Assembly (NCBI RefSeq): GCF_001425265.1
Contig: NZ_LMEC01000001.1
Coordinates: forward strand, 454,036-518,035
Direction of reading: 5' to 3'
DNA: 64,000 bases
Origin: Massilia sp. Root418
GTDB taxonomy: Bacteria > Pseudomonadota > Gammaproteobacteria > Burkholderiales > Burkholderiaceae_D
Shown: positions 31,227 through 42,446 of the stretch, piece after piece
Numbering within the stretch: position 1 is the first letter of the stretch
How the letters are laid out: every line of letters starts with the position of its first letter
Translations under genes and position numbers: made by a program
Notes under the pieces: generated by a model
Seen by the model: only the letters and a program-made list of their open reading frames with translations
Databases searched by the model: none
What the model was told of the DNA's origin: nothing

Positions 31227-34156
31227 TTGATCTGCTCCTGCAGCAGCCGCACGGGGCCGAGCATGCCGGACGGCTTGGGCTCGATCAGGTGCGTGTCCTG
31301 CGGGACGAAGCGCTGGCCGTAGCGGGCGGACAGCAATCGGTAGTCGGGTCGTTCCTGGCCGGCCAGGCCGTTCAGGGCGAGATTGGCGACGCGCACTTCG
31401 ATGCGGTTGCTGCCTGCCTTCAGCCACGGCGTGACGTCGATCTGGTAAGGCGGTTTCCACACCGAGCCGGCACGCTGGCCGTTGATATAGACCACGGCGG
31501 CTTCGCGCACCGGGCTTTCCAGCATGGCGCGCATGCCGGCGGGGACTTTCGGCGTGCTCTCCAGGGGCGCGCCGGGGCCGAAGTCCAGCGTGACGCGCGC
31601 GCCGGGCTGCGGCGCGGCGGGCAGGTTGACGTCCTTCGTATAGACGCCTTCGCCGGAATAGAAGCGTCTGGCAGGCAGGTCGGTCCAGGACCGCAGCTCG
31701 GCCATGGGCTGCGGCTGGGCACCGGGGAAGACCAGCTGCCAGTCGCGGCTCAGGTCTGCCAGCACTGAGGCGAGCCCCGTGCCGCCGAGCGCAGAACCAG
31801 CGCGTGTGCCATCCGCAGCCGGACCTGCGCCGCCGGGCGTGGCACCTGCCAGGCCTGCGGGGGCCACAGCGTCCGCATTGCCAGCCGGTGCTGGTGCTTG
31901 CGCTGCGTCGGACAGCACCAGCACGCGCGATTCGTATGGCGCCAGGGTGAGCGAGAAGCCTGGCTTGACGCTGGCGGGCGTGGCCTTGCCGTCCTGTGGG
32001 TTCCACCAGGCAGCCGAGCGGCGCGTGGCGCGCAGGGTTGCGGTGGTGCGCACTTCGCGGTTGCTGGTGTTGGCGATGAAGTAGATGTCGCCGTCGGCCA
32101 GCTTGCGGCGGATGAAGCCGACATCGGACTGGCTGGAAGCCAGCTGCAGGTCGCCCGGCAGCGCCTTCTTCAGCGCCGAGCCAAGCGCCGCGTCGTCCGC
32201 CACGAGCTGCACCTGGGCGCCGGAAGCGAACAGTGTTTTGGCAGCGGCGGCAACCTGCGCGCCTATGCGCGCGCCATCGGCATAGCCCGGCGCCAGCGAC
32301 GGCGTGCCGCCGACGGCAATAATCTTGCCTCCCCCGCGCACGTAGGCCTGGAGCCTGGCCAGCACCTCGGGCGCCAGCCGTTTCACGTGCGGCATCACCA
32401 GCACCGGGTGCTTCACGCCCAGCGCCAGGATGGACTCTGCATCCACGTAATCGATATTGTGGCCGGCATCCAGGATCTGCTCGGTGAGCAGCGGCGTAAC
32501 GTGCTTGTGCATCTCGGCCGACAGCGACACCTTGCCCGGCGTGAGCACCGAATAGACATCGTCGTTCGGCAGCAGCACGGCCACCTGGTTGGCGGGCTGG
32601 CCCTGGCGCAGGAGGTAGCTAATGCGCTGCAGGTAGGCGTTCACGTCCGGCATGACGTTCCACCAGGGCTGGTGGTCGTTGAACACCGCCGCCGCGTAGA
32701 AGGCGTAGCCCGGTTCTTGCGCACCCGGCGGCGTGTACGGCCAGCCGTGGCCGACGAACTGGTTCACGCCCTGCAGCAGCATGCGGTCCGCTTCCACCTT
32801 CATGTCCAGCGGCGTGGCGCTGAAGGCGGGCGAATTGAGCCAGGTCCAGGTTTCTGCGGATACCACGGGGCGGTTGTACAAATGGCCGGCCGACGTGGCC
32901 AGGCGCGTGAAGGAGAAGCTGCGGAACTGCGGCCCCTCGCCTTCCGGCAGCGCCACCAGGCGGTTGCTGGACAGGGAAACGGCCGGCTCGCCGTAGGTCT
33001 GGGAACGGAACTGGGTGCGGTGCGCGGTGGCCCAGTCATTCACCGGCGTCAGGTAGCGCTCGTTGACCAGCTCCGTCTGCGTCAGCGCCCAGTCGCGGCG
33101 CAGCGCGGCGGCGTCCGGGCCCTGGCCGCTGTAGACGGCCGGCAGGTGCGGTTTCAGGTCGTAGCCGCGCCGGCGCTGGAACTCGGCCAGGAAATCGTCG
33201 GTCCAGTCGGTGCCGTAGACTTCCAGGCTGTCCGAGAACACGGCGTACGGCGGCTTGTCGCCGAAGGCTTTCAGCAGCGGTTCGGCGACCGTGTTCAGGT
33301 GGTGGTCGATGGCGGTGCGGCTCAGGTGGTCCAGCACAAAGCCTTCCGCTCCCAGTGCGGCGCGCTTGACTTGCTGGCCGGTGCGGCTGGCGATGTAGTG
33401 CACGGCCACGCGCGCCTGGGCGGACGGCGCGATGGCGGCGCGGCCAACGCCGGCGGCATTGCTGCCAGCGGCGGCGATGAGGCGCAGGCCGGCGGCGTCA
33501 TATTGTTTTTCGCTGCCTTCGCCGACGAAAGCGGCAACCAGCTTCTCGCCGCTCATCACCGGCGGCAGCGCATAGGATGCCGCGTTAGGGGGAATGGCGA
33601 CCGGGACCACGCGCATGCGGCTGGCCGCTTCGGTAACGGGCACGTTCGGGCCGCCGTAAGGCCAGCCGCTGGCGAGCGTCATGTCCACGCGCAGTTTCTG
33701 CTCATGGGCTTTCGTGTTGACGAAGCTGACGGCGTCCAGGAATTCGGGGGAAAGATAGGGAACGTTGCGGATGCCGCGTGCCGGGTCGTCAAGTTCCATG
33801 GGATAGACGGGCTGGATTTCAAAGCCGCCGAAACCGCCCGCCTTCATGGCCAGCATTTCGCGCTCCAGCTGCGGTTTGACCACGTTGGGGCCGAACCACC
33901 ACCAGCGCACCATGGCCCTGGCGTCGTCCGGCGGCACGGCCAGACGGGCCGCCACGTCCGCCAGCCGGTCGGAGCGCACCGGCGCCGGCGGCAGGTAGGC
34001 TGCTGCTGCGGCGGCTGCGGCCGAGGCGGCCGGGGCGGCACCGGCGCCCGCCGGGGCAAGCGCCCCGCCAGCCGCCAGCGCCGCCGCCGCCGCAGCGAGC
34101 CATGTTGAGGAAATGTTACGCGTAGCCGCCGTCCTGCGCATGGTGCGCTTGCTCAT
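31223..34156 (-). CDS. Alpha-L-rhamnosidase (GH106), exported
   Basis: A 977-residue protein. After a signal peptide with a long Ala/Gly-rich tail (about 1-55), MVRWWWFGPNVVKPQLEREM and GGFGGFEIQPVYPM open the GH106 TIM barrel, and VFSDSLEVYGTDWTDDFL and SAETWTW supply the carboxylates. A jelly-roll galactose-binding-like module ends the protein (VYINGQRAGSVWKPPYQIDVTPWLKAG). It releases terminal L-rhamnose from rhamnogalacturonan fragments and so feeds the rhamnose importer. A second Ala/Gly/Pro-rich linker lies near residue 750. It starts 20 bases after the isomerase stop, in the same operon. Confidence 0.92.
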   Translation of the reverse strand: MSKRTMRRTAATRNISSTWLAAAAAALAAGGALAPAGAGAAPAASAAAAAAAAYLPPAPVRSDRLADVAARLAVPPDDARAMVRWWWFGPNVVKPQLEREMLAMKAGGFGGFEIQPVYPMELDDPARGIRNVPYLSPEFLDAVSFVNTKAHEQKLRVDMTLASGWPYGGPNVPVTEAASRMRVVPVAIPPNAASYALPPVMSGEKLVAAFVGEGSEKQYDAAGLRLIAAAGSNAAGVGRAAIAPSAQARVAVHYIASRTGQQVKRAALGAEGFVLDHLSRTAIDHHLNTVAEPLLKAFGDKPPYAVFSDSLEVYGTDWTDDFLAEFQRRRGYDLKPHLPAVYSGQGPDAAALRRDWALTQTELVNERYLTPVNDWATAHRTQFRSQTYGEPAVSLSSNRLVALPEGEGPQFRSFSFTRLATSAGHLYNRPVVSAETWTWLNSPAFSATPLDMKVEADRMLLQGVNQFVGHGWPYTPPGAQEPGYAFYAAAVFNDHQPWWNVMPDVNAYLQRISYLLRQGQPANQVAVLLPNDDVYSVLTPGKVSLSAEMHKHVTPLLTEQILDAGHNIDYVDAESILALGVKHPVLVMPHVKRLAPEVLARLQAYVRGGGKIIAVGGTPSLAPGYADGARIGAQVAAAAKTLFASGAQVQLVADDAALGSALKKALPGDLQLASSQSDVGFIRRKLADGDIYFIANTSNREVRTTATLRATRRSAAWWNPQDGKATPASVKPGFSLTLAPYESRVLVLSDAAQAPAPAGNADAVAPAGLAGATPGGAGPAADGTRAGSALGGTGLASVLADLSRDWQLVFPGAQPQPMAELRSWTDLPARRFYSGEGVYTKDVNLPAAPQPGARVTLDFGPGAPLESTPKVPAGMRAMLESPVREAAVVYINGQRAGSVWKPPYQIDVTPWLKAGSNRIEVRVANLALNGLAGQERPDYRLLSARYGQRFVPQDTHLIEPKPSGMLGPVRLLQEQIK

Positions 34157-34176
34157 CGATAAGCTCCGGCAGGCGT

Positions 34177-35472
34177 TTAAACGATGCCGCTGCTGCTGGC
34201 GCCTGCCTTCGCTGGACGCGCTTCAGCCGCCTTCTCGCGGTAGCCGGACGCGCGGTAGCATGCGACCGGATCGATGGCGCCGCCCGAACGCACGCGCGCC
34301 ATGGCCAGGATGGCGCTGACGTCAGTACGGTAGGCCTGCTTGAGCGCCTGCGCCGACTGCAGCGCGTCGTTGCTCTCCTGGTACTGCTTGAGCGCGGCGC
34401 GGTCCACCAGCGCTGCCTGCACGGCGGCGCGCTGTACTTCGGCGGCGCTGTTCATCAGGCTCTCGATCGGATCGGTCACGTTGTGCGACTGGTCCAGCAT
34501 ATAGGCCGGATTGAAACTGGCGCCGTCGCGCTGCTCGGCGTCGGCCAGTTCATTGAAGACCAGGAACAGCTGGAACGGATTGATACTGCCAGAATCCAGG
34601 TCGTCGTCGCCGTATTTGCTGTCGTTGAAGTGGAATCCGCCCAGTTTGCCGAACTGCGCCAGGCGCGCCACGATCATTTCGATGTTGGTGTTGGGCGCGT
34701 GGTGGCCCAGGTCGACCAGGCATTTCGCTTTCGGTCCGAGCTGCTGCGCGCAGGCGAAGCTGGTGCCCCAGTCGGCAATGGTGGTGGCGTAGAACGCCGG
34801 CTCGAACAGCTTGTGTTCGATGTACATCTGCCAGTCGTCCGGCAGCGCAGCGTAGATGCCGCGCGCGCTGTCCAGGTAGCGTTCCAGCGCGCCGCGCAGG
34901 TTGTGCTGGCCCGGGAAGTTGGCGCCGTCGCCCACCCACACGGTCAGGCCTTTCGAGCCGAGCGCCTTGCCCAGTTCAATGCATTCGATATTGTGCGCAA
35001 CCGCTTGTGCGCGGGTGGCTGCGTCCTGCGACGTCAGGCTGCCGTACTTGTAGCTGTGTTCCTGGCCCTGCTGGTCCTGGAAGGTGTTCGAGTTCACCGC
35101 GTCGAAGCCCAGGCCATAGCCTTCAGCCTGCTGGCGCAGCGCGTTCGGATCGGTGGTTTTATCCCACGGGAAGTGCAGCGACACGCTGGGCGTGGCGCGC
35201 GTGAGCTGGTGGATCACGCCGCAGTCTTCCATTTTTTCAAACACGTTGCGCGGCTCGCCCTTGCCCGGGAAGCGCGCGAAACGGGTGCCGCCGGTGCCCA
35301 CGCCCCAGCTTGGGAGCGCTACCGCGAAGCGCTGCGCGACGGCGGTCAGCTTCTCGATGTCCTGGCCGCGGCGGGCCAGCACGCCTGCCAGCGCGTCATA
35401 GTCGGCCTGCAGGTTCGCTTCCAGTTTTGCGTTGTGTTCGGCCACGCGGCCGGCGTCGATCAAAGTACTCAT
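34177..35472 (-). CDS. rhaI: L-rhamnose isomerase (RhaI type)
   Basis: A 431-residue cytoplasmic TIM-barrel isomerase of the Rhizobium/Pseudomonas stutzeri RhaI type, distinct from E. coli RhaA. SWGVGTGGTRFARFPG, YIEHKLFEPAFYATTIADWG, LVDLGHHAPNTNIEMIVARL, GGFHFNDSKYGDDDLD and QSHNVTDPIESL include the metal-binding Glu, Asp and His residues. It turns L-rhamnose into L-rhamnulose. The ATG at 35472 is chosen because GGAGACTGGG precedes it; the ATG at 35484 falls in that site. It lies 57 bases after the aldolase gene. Confidence 0.95.
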   Translation of the reverse strand: MSTLIDAGRVAEHNAKLEANLQADYDALAGVLARRGQDIEKLTAVAQRFAVALPSWGVGTGGTRFARFPGKGEPRNVFEKMEDCGVIHQLTRATPSVSLHFPWDKTTDPNALRQQAEGYGLGFDAVNSNTFQDQQGQEHSYKYGSLTSQDAATRAQAVAHNIECIELGKALGSKGLTVWVGDGANFPGQHNLRGALERYLDSARGIYAALPDDWQMYIEHKLFEPAFYATTIADWGTSFACAQQLGPKAKCLVDLGHHAPNTNIEMIVARLAQFGKLGGFHFNDSKYGDDDLDSGSINPFQLFLVFNELADAEQRDGASFNPAYMLDQSHNVTDPIESLMNSAAEVQRAAVQAALVDRAALKQYQESNDALQSAQALKQAYRTDVSAILAMARVRSGGAIDPVACYRASGYREKAAEARPAKAGASSSGIV

Positions 35473-35529
35473 CCCAGTCTCCATCTTTCTATTTCTACGA
35501 GGCGGGCCGGAGCCCGCCGCCTGCTTTTT

Positions 35530-37629
35530 TTAGCGCGTGAATGCTGCTGCGTTGCCGGCGTCCACGTTCAGGATATTGCCGGTGCTCTTGCCCGCCTTGT
35601 CGCTGGCCAGGAAGTACACCGCCTCGGCGATATCCTCCGGCAGCACGCTCAGTTTCAGCATGCTGCGCTGGCGGTAGAAGTCTTCCACGTCGTCCGTGCC
35701 GATTTTATTCGACTGGGCGCGTTCCTGCTTCCATTTTCCGTCCCAGATGCGCGAACCGCGGATGACCGCGTCCGGATTGACCACGTTGACGCGGATGCCG
35801 TGCGGTGCGCCTTCCAGCGCAATGCAGCGCGCCAGGTGGATTTCCGCGGCCTTGGCGGTGCAGTAGGCCGATGCGCCGGCCGAGGCCACCAGGCCGTTCT
35901 TGGACGCCACGAACACCATGCTGCCGCCCAGCTTCTGCTGCTTCATGATGCGGAAGGCGGCACGGCTGGCCAGGAAGTAGCCGGTGACCAGGATGTCCTG
36001 GTTGCGGTTCCAGATTTCCAGCGTGGTCTCGTCCAGCGGCGCCGAGGAGGCGATGCCGGCGTTGGAGATCAGCAGGTCGATGCCGCCGAAGCGCAGCGCC
36101 GATGCGTTGATCACGTCTTCCACCGCCTGCTCGCTGGTGATGTTGGCGACGATGCTGCCCACGCTGTCCTTGCCGGCGGCCTTGGCCAGTTCCTTGTGCG
36201 CCTGCTCCAGTGCTTCCGCGTCGATATCGGTCAGCATCACGCATGCGCCCTCCTGCAGCAGCTGGCGGGCAACCGCCTGGCCGATGCCGCCGGCGCCGCC
36301 GGTGACCAGCGCGATGCGGCCGGCCAGGCTTTTCGGCTTGGGCATGCGCTGCAGTTTCGCTTCCTCCAGCAGCCAGTATTCGATGTCGAACGCTTCCTGC
36401 TCCGGCAGGCCAACGTAGGTGTCCACGCCGTTCGCGCCGCGCATCACGTTGATGGCGTTGACGTAGAACTCGCCGGCGATGCGCGCGGTGGCCTTGTCCT
36501 TGGCGAAGGACAGCATGCCCACGCCGGGAATCAGGTAGATGATGGGATTGGCGTCGCGCACGGCCGGGCTGTTGTCATGCTTGCAGCGCTCGTGGTAGGC
36601 GCGGTAGTCTGCGCGGTAGGCTTCCAGCTGCGCGTCCAGGCCGGCCACGAGGCCGTCGAAGTCCGGCTTGGCCGGATCGAAATCGATCACGAAAGGACGG
36701 ATCTTGGTGCGCAGGAAGTGGTCCGGGCAGGAAGTGCCCAGCGCGGCCAGCGGCGCCAGGTCCTTGCTGCAGACGAATTCCAGCACGGCGTCGCTGTCGT
36801 CAAAGTGGCCCAGCTTGTATTCGTCCTGGCTGATCTTGCCGCGCAGGACAGGCATCAGTTTGGCGGCCAGCGCGGAGCGCGCCTCCGGCGCCAGCGGCGT
36901 GGTGCCGGCGCCGCCGAACACCGGCTGCTTCACGTTCGCAGCCAGCCATTCCTCGGCGCGCTTGATGATGTTCAGCGTGGTTTCGTAGCAGCCCTTGGCG
37001 GTGTCGCCCCAGGTGAACAGGCCATGGCCTTCCAGGATGATGCCCTTCAGCTGCGGCTGCGATTTCGACAGCGCTTCCAGCTTCAGGCCCAGGTCGTAGC
37101 CGGGACGCTGCCATGGCAGCCAGCCCAGTTCACCTTCGAAGATCTTGGCGGTCAGCGCTTCGCTGTTCTTGCACGCGGCGATAGCGATGCAGGAATCCGG
37201 GTGCATATGGTCGACGTGCTTGCGGTCGATGTAGGCGTGCAGCGGGGTGTCGATACTGGCGGCGCGCGGGTTGAGGTTGAAGGTGCAGTGCGGCAGGTAA
37301 GCCACCATCTCGTCCTCGAACGCCAGGCCGCGGTAGCGCTGCTTGAGCGCCTGCAGCTTGTCCATGTACAGCGTGGAGAAGCCGTCGATCTTGATGCTGC
37401 CCAAATCGCCGCCGGAACCTTTCACCCACAGCACTTCCACCTGCTCGCCGCTGAGCGGGTCGGCCATCATGACCTTGGCGGAGGTGTTGCCGCCGCCGAA
37501 ATTGGTAATGCGCAGGTCCGAACCCAACAGGTTGGAGCGGTACAGCAGCAGCTCCGGCTCGCTCATGGCGGCGGCTGTGATGTCGTTCCATAGGGAAGCG
37601 ATCGGTTCTTTCTGCTTCGGGTCTTTCAT
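35530..37629 (-). CDS. rhaD: Bifunctional rhamnulose-1-phosphate aldolase / lactaldehyde dehydrogenase
   Basis: A 699-residue two-domain enzyme. The N-terminal class II aldolase domain (about 1-420) has NFGGGNTSAK, the metal His pairs in HVDHMHPDS and the later LEGHGLFTWG. The C-terminal short-chain dehydrogenase domain (about 435-699) has TGGAGGIG for NAD, the NAG of ISNAG, and YCTAK with the catalytic Tyr and Lys. It splits rhamnulose-1-phosphate to DHAP and L-lactaldehyde and oxidises the latter to L-lactate. The ATG at 37629 has CGGAGAT upstream. It is the first gene of the six-gene operon, divergent from the DeoR regulator. Confidence 0.95.
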   Translation of the reverse strand: MKDPKQKEPIASLWNDITAAAMSEPELLLYRSNLLGSDLRITNFGGGNTSAKVMMADPLSGEQVEVLWVKGSGGDLGSIKIDGFSTLYMDKLQALKQRYRGLAFEDEMVAYLPHCTFNLNPRAASIDTPLHAYIDRKHVDHMHPDSCIAIAACKNSEALTAKIFEGELGWLPWQRPGYDLGLKLEALSKSQPQLKGIILEGHGLFTWGDTAKGCYETTLNIIKRAEEWLAANVKQPVFGGAGTTPLAPEARSALAAKLMPVLRGKISQDEYKLGHFDDSDAVLEFVCSKDLAPLAALGTSCPDHFLRTKIRPFVIDFDPAKPDFDGLVAGLDAQLEAYRADYRAYHERCKHDNSPAVRDANPIIYLIPGVGMLSFAKDKATARIAGEFYVNAINVMRGANGVDTYVGLPEQEAFDIEYWLLEEAKLQRMPKPKSLAGRIALVTGGAGGIGQAVARQLLQEGACVMLTDIDAEALEQAHKELAKAAGKDSVGSIVANITSEQAVEDVINASALRFGGIDLLISNAGIASSAPLDETTLEIWNRNQDILVTGYFLASRAAFRIMKQQKLGGSMVFVASKNGLVASAGASAYCTAKAAEIHLARCIALEGAPHGIRVNVVNPDAVIRGSRIWDGKWKQERAQSNKIGTDDVEDFYRQRSMLKLSVLPEDIAEAVYFLASDKAGKSTGNILNVDAGNAAAFTR

Positions 37630-37687
37630 TTGCTGATCTCCGTTGTGGGGTATGTGTGACTTTTTGCCGTCGGGGCAACTGCAATCA

Positions 37688-37716
37688 GTAGAAATCAGTG
37701 GGGTATGGGGTGTCAA
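37688..37716 (-). promoter_or_regulatory. Sigma70-like promoter of the rhaD operon
   Basis: On the reverse strand: -35 TTGACA (37716-37711), a 17-base spacer and -10 TTCTAC (37693-37688). The transcription start would be near 37681, about 52 bases before the ATG. Two AATCAGT direct repeats overlap the -10, a suitable position for repression. Confidence 0.5.
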
Positions 37717-37752
37717 TGCGGAAGCAATCAACATGATGACTAAGAACGAAAT

Positions 37753-37768
37753 AATCATATCGATGATT
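37753..37768. promoter_or_regulatory. Inverted repeat, candidate DeoR-type operator
   Basis: AATCAT-ATCG-ATGATT is a perfect 6-4-6 inverted repeat midway between the two divergent starts. Related AATCA/TGATT strings recur on both sides. Binding by the adjacent DeoR regulator is inferred. Confidence 0.5.
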
Positions 37769-37945
37769 GGAACGCGCAGTTTATGCTGCAACGCGGCGGA
37801 AATAATCAAGTAGTTGAGCGAAGCCTGATTGACTGGTCAGGCCAAAATGATTAGTCTCTATCGTTAATAAAGTGATCACCTGGCACCGCCGGCGGATAAA
37901 ACCGGCGGGCGAACTTGAGTAGACACAAAATAAGAGGAGACAGAA

Positions 37946-38812
37946 ATGGTAAATCACAAGCGCCGTAAACGTTTGTTGAAGCTGCTCGCCGAACATAATA
38001 CGGCTAGCGTGCCTCAACTGGTCGAGTGGCTCAACGCCTCGCCTGCAACCGTCCGCAGGGACATCAGCTGGCTGGCCGGCCGCAATCTGCTCACCCGCAC
38101 CCGGGGTGGCGCAACCAATCTGCAACAGAAGAAGCGCGGTTTCCCGCTCACCAGCGAAACCTTCCAGAACAATATCCAGTGCTACGCCGAACGCAAGCGC
38201 GCCATTGCGCGCTACGCGGCCGGCATGTGCACCGAGGGCGAAACCATCATCATCAACGGTGGCACCACCACCTTCATGATGGCCGAGTTCCTGGTGGACC
38301 AGCACCTGAAGATCCTCACCAACTCCTTCCTCATGGCCGAGCGCCTGCTGGTATCGAGCGAAAACGAGATCATCCTCCCCGGCGGCAAGGTGTACCGCGA
38401 GCAGAACGTGATCCTGAGCCCCTTCGACAACGACATCACCCAGCACCACTACGCGGCCAAGATGTTCATGAGCGTGTACGGCCTGTCGCTGCTCGGGCTG
38501 ATGGAGGCGGACCCGCTGCTGATCCAGGCCGAGAAGCGCTTGATCAGCCAGGCCGAGGAGTTGATCGTGTTGGCCGACAGCTCCAAGTTCCAGAAGAAGG
38601 CCGGCCTGATCCTGTGCGGCCTGAACCGCGTGGCCACGGTCATCACCGACACCCACGCGTCCGATTCGGCGGTGCAGCTGATGGAGCAGTCGGGCATCCG
38701 CGTGGTGACGGTGGAGCCGGAGGCCCTGCCGCCGCAGATCATCGCCCCTAACTACAACCCGGCGTTCGACTACCAGACCGCGTCCATGTACCAATCGGAG
38801 ACCTCGCATTGA
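37946..38812 (+). CDS. rhaR: DeoR-family regulator of rhamnose genes
   Basis: A 288-residue regulator. The N-terminal winged helix (about 1-60) has LKLLAEHNTASVPQLVEWLNASPATVRRDISWL, the DeoR signature. The C-terminal sugar-phosphate sensor has IIINGGTTTFMMAEFL and VLADSSKFQKKAGL with the usual Asp and Lys. In rhizobia a DeoR protein encoded ahead of rhaSTPQ controls rhamnose use, and the gene order is the same here. GAGGAGA precedes the ATG. The stop overlaps the TTG start of the binding-protein gene. Confidence 0.9.
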   Translation: MVNHKRRKRLLKLLAEHNTASVPQLVEWLNASPATVRRDISWLAGRNLLTRTRGGATNLQQKKRGFPLTSETFQNNIQCYAERKRAIARYAAGMCTEGETIIINGGTTTFMMAEFLVDQHLKILTNSFLMAERLLVSSENEIILPGGKVYREQNVILSPFDNDITQHHYAAKMFMSVYGLSLLGLMEADPLLIQAEKRLISQAEELIVLADSSKFQKKAGLILCGLNRVATVITDTHASDSAVQLMEQSGIRVVTVEPEALPPQIIAPNYNPAFDYQTASMYQSETSH

Positions 38813-39813
38813 AGCTCAAGAAACTCGCAATCGCGGCGCTGGCCGCCAGCATGCTCGTCGCCCTGGCCGGCTGCGAAAAGAAGCCCGAAAAGGTGCGCAT
38901 CGCCATGGTGGTGAAAAGCCTGGGCAACGGCTTCTTCGACGCCGCCCACACCGGCGCCAAGGAGGCGGCCGCCCAGCTGAAGGACGTGGAGATCATCTAC
39001 ACCGGCCCCACCACACCCAGCGCCGAGGGGCAGATCGAGATCATCAACTCCCTCATCAGCCAGAAGGTGAGCGCCATCGTGATCTCGGCCAACGACCCGG
39101 ACGCGCTGGTACCGATCGCAAAGAAGGCCATGGGACGCGGCATCAAGGTGATTTCCTTTGACAGCGGACTGGCGCAGGAGGGCCGCCTGATGCAGCTCAA
39201 CCCGTCGAACGCCAACCTGATCGGCCAGAAGCAGATCCAGATGGCTTCCGACGCGATTGGCGGCGCGGGCGAAATCGCCATCCTGTCGGCGTCGGCCCAA
39301 GCCACCAACCAGAACATCTGGATCAATGTGATGAAGAGCGAGCTGGCCAAGCCGGAATTCGCCAAGCTGAAACTGGTGGCCACCGTGTATGGCGACGACC
39401 AGTCGGACAAGAGCTACCGCGAAGCGATCGGCCTGCTGCGCAGTAACCCCAACCTGAAAGCCATCATCGCGCCGACCACCGTGGGCATCAACGCGGCCAG
39501 CAAGGCTGTGGTGGACGAGCACCTGGTGGGCAAGGTATTCGTCACCGGCCTGGGCCTGCCTTCGGAAATGGCGGGCCACGTGAAGAGCGGCGCGGTGCGC
39601 GAGTTCGCGATCTGGAACCCGATCGACCTGGGCTACGCGGCCACGTATGCGGCGTATGACTTCGTCAAGGGCGCGCCGAACGCGAAGCCGGGCGGCGCGG
39701 TGTCGGCCGGCCGCATGGGCACCATCGCCATCGACGCCAGCGGCGAGGCGGCCATGGGTGCACCGTTTACTTACAACAAAGAGAACGTCGACAAGTTCTC
39801 CAAAATCTTCTGA
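38809..39813 (+). CDS. rhaS: Rhamnose ABC transporter substrate-binding lipoprotein
   Basis: A 334-residue periplasmic binding protein of the RbsB class. The lipoprotein signal ends in LAGC (Cys near residue 22). VRIAMVVKSLGNGFFDAA, ISANDPDAL, VISFDSG and KSYREAIGLLRSNPNLKAI are typical. The start is a TTG at 38809 that overlaps the DeoR stop, with CGGAGA upstream. It is followed by the ATPase and two permeases in the RhaSTPQ order known from Rhizobium leguminosarum. Confidence 0.93.
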   Translation: MKLKKLAIAALAASMLVALAGCEKKPEKVRIAMVVKSLGNGFFDAAHTGAKEAAAQLKDVEIIYTGPTTPSAEGQIEIINSLISQKVSAIVISANDPDALVPIAKKAMGRGIKVISFDSGLAQEGRLMQLNPSNANLIGQKQIQMASDAIGGAGEIAILSASAQATNQNIWINVMKSELAKPEFAKLKLVATVYGDDQSDKSYREAIGLLRSNPNLKAIIAPTTVGINAASKAVVDEHLVGKVFVTGLGLPSEMAGHVKSGAVREFAIWNPIDLGYAATYAAYDFVKGAPNAKPGGAVSAGRMGTIAIDASGEAAMGAPFTYNKENVDKFSKIF

Positions 39814-39825
39814 CGCGGACGCAGC

Positions 39826-41432
<1,607 letters not shown>

Positions 41433-41436
<4 letters not shown>

Positions 41437-42446
41437 AAGCTTTGAAACAGAGGGAGGCGCTGCTGGCGCTGATGATCGTGGGCCTGATCCTGCTGGTGGG
41501 CCTGCGCGCGCCGGTGTTCCTGAGCGGCGCCAGCCTGGCCGGCCTGCTCACCGACAGCACCCTGCTGATCATGCTGGCGCTGACCCAGATGCTGGTGATC
41601 GTCACGCGCGGCGTGGACTTGTCGGTGGCGTCCAACCTGGCGCTGTCGGGCATGATGTCGGCGCTGCTGGCGGCGCGGCACCCGGAGCTGCCGCTGGTGC
41701 TGGTGGTGCTGGCCGCCGCCGCCATCGGGCTGGCGCTTGGCCTCGTCAACGGCTGGCTGATCGGCTATCTGGAACTGCCGCCCATCGTGGTCACGCTGGG
41801 CACCATGAGCGTCTACCGGGGCATGGTGTTCGTGCTGTCCGGCGGCGCCTGGGTGTCCTCGCACCAGATGCCGCAGGACTTCATCGCCTTCCCGCTGGCG
41901 CGCCTGTTCGGCATCAGCCACCTGGTGTGGATCGCCGCGGCGGCCGTGCTGGCGGCGGTGTTCATCGCACGCCACAGCCGCTTCGGGCGCGACCTGTACG
42001 CGGTCGGCAACGAGCCCGCGTCGGCGCGCTATGTCGGCATCCCGATCGCGCGCCGCCTGCTGTGGACATACGGCCTGTCGGGCCTGATGGCTGGCCTGTG
42101 CGGCTACCTGTGGGTGGCGCGCTACGCCGTGGCCTACACCGAAATCGCCTACGGTTTCGAGTTCACCGTGATCGCCGCCTGCGTGATCGGCGGCATCAGC
42201 ATCGCCGGCGGCACCGGCACGGTGGCCGGCGCAGTGCTGGGCGCCATGTTCCTGGCCGTGATCGGCAACGCGCTGCCGGTGCTGAAGGTGTCGCCGTTCT
42301 GGCAAAGCGCGCTGACCGGCCTGGTGATCCTGACCGCCGTGATGATCAATGCGCGCGGCAACAAGAGCGCCGGGCGCCAGATCCTGCCGCTGCATCTCGT
42401 TAAACCTGATCAACCTGCTCAACCTGCCATTGGGAGTGCCGCGTGA
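41433..42446 (+). CDS. rhaP: Rhamnose ABC transporter permease 1
   Basis: A 337-residue polytopic permease of the RbsC/AraH type with about ten hydrophobic segments. The family blocks TRGVDLSVASNLALSG, VTLGTMSVYRG and GGISIAGGTGTVAGAVLG are present. The ATG at 41433 overlaps the ATPase stop (ATGA) and has AGAGGAA six bases upstream; the ATG at 41427 lies too near that site. Its stop overlaps the next permease start. Confidence 0.93.

Larger units (their letters stand above)
37630..37945. promoter_or_regulatory. Divergent control region between rhaD and the rhamnose regulator/importer
   Basis: This 316-base AT-rich gap is the only long one in the locus. It contains a reverse-strand promoter (TTGACA, 17 bases, TTCTAC; 37688-37716), two AATCAGT copies ten bases apart at 37683-37699 over its -10, a perfect inverted repeat AATCAT-ATCG-ATGATT at 37753-37768, an inverted repeat GCCTGA-N8-TCAGGC at 37823-37842, and a GC-rich hairpin CCGCCGG/CCGGCGG at 37886-37908 in the leader of the forward gene. 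The DeoR protein encoded next door is the likely binder. Confidence 0.7.

Noticed and set aside
37886..37908. GC-rich hairpin before the DeoR gene as a terminator
   Set aside because: No T-run follows, and it lies in the leader of an expressed gene.
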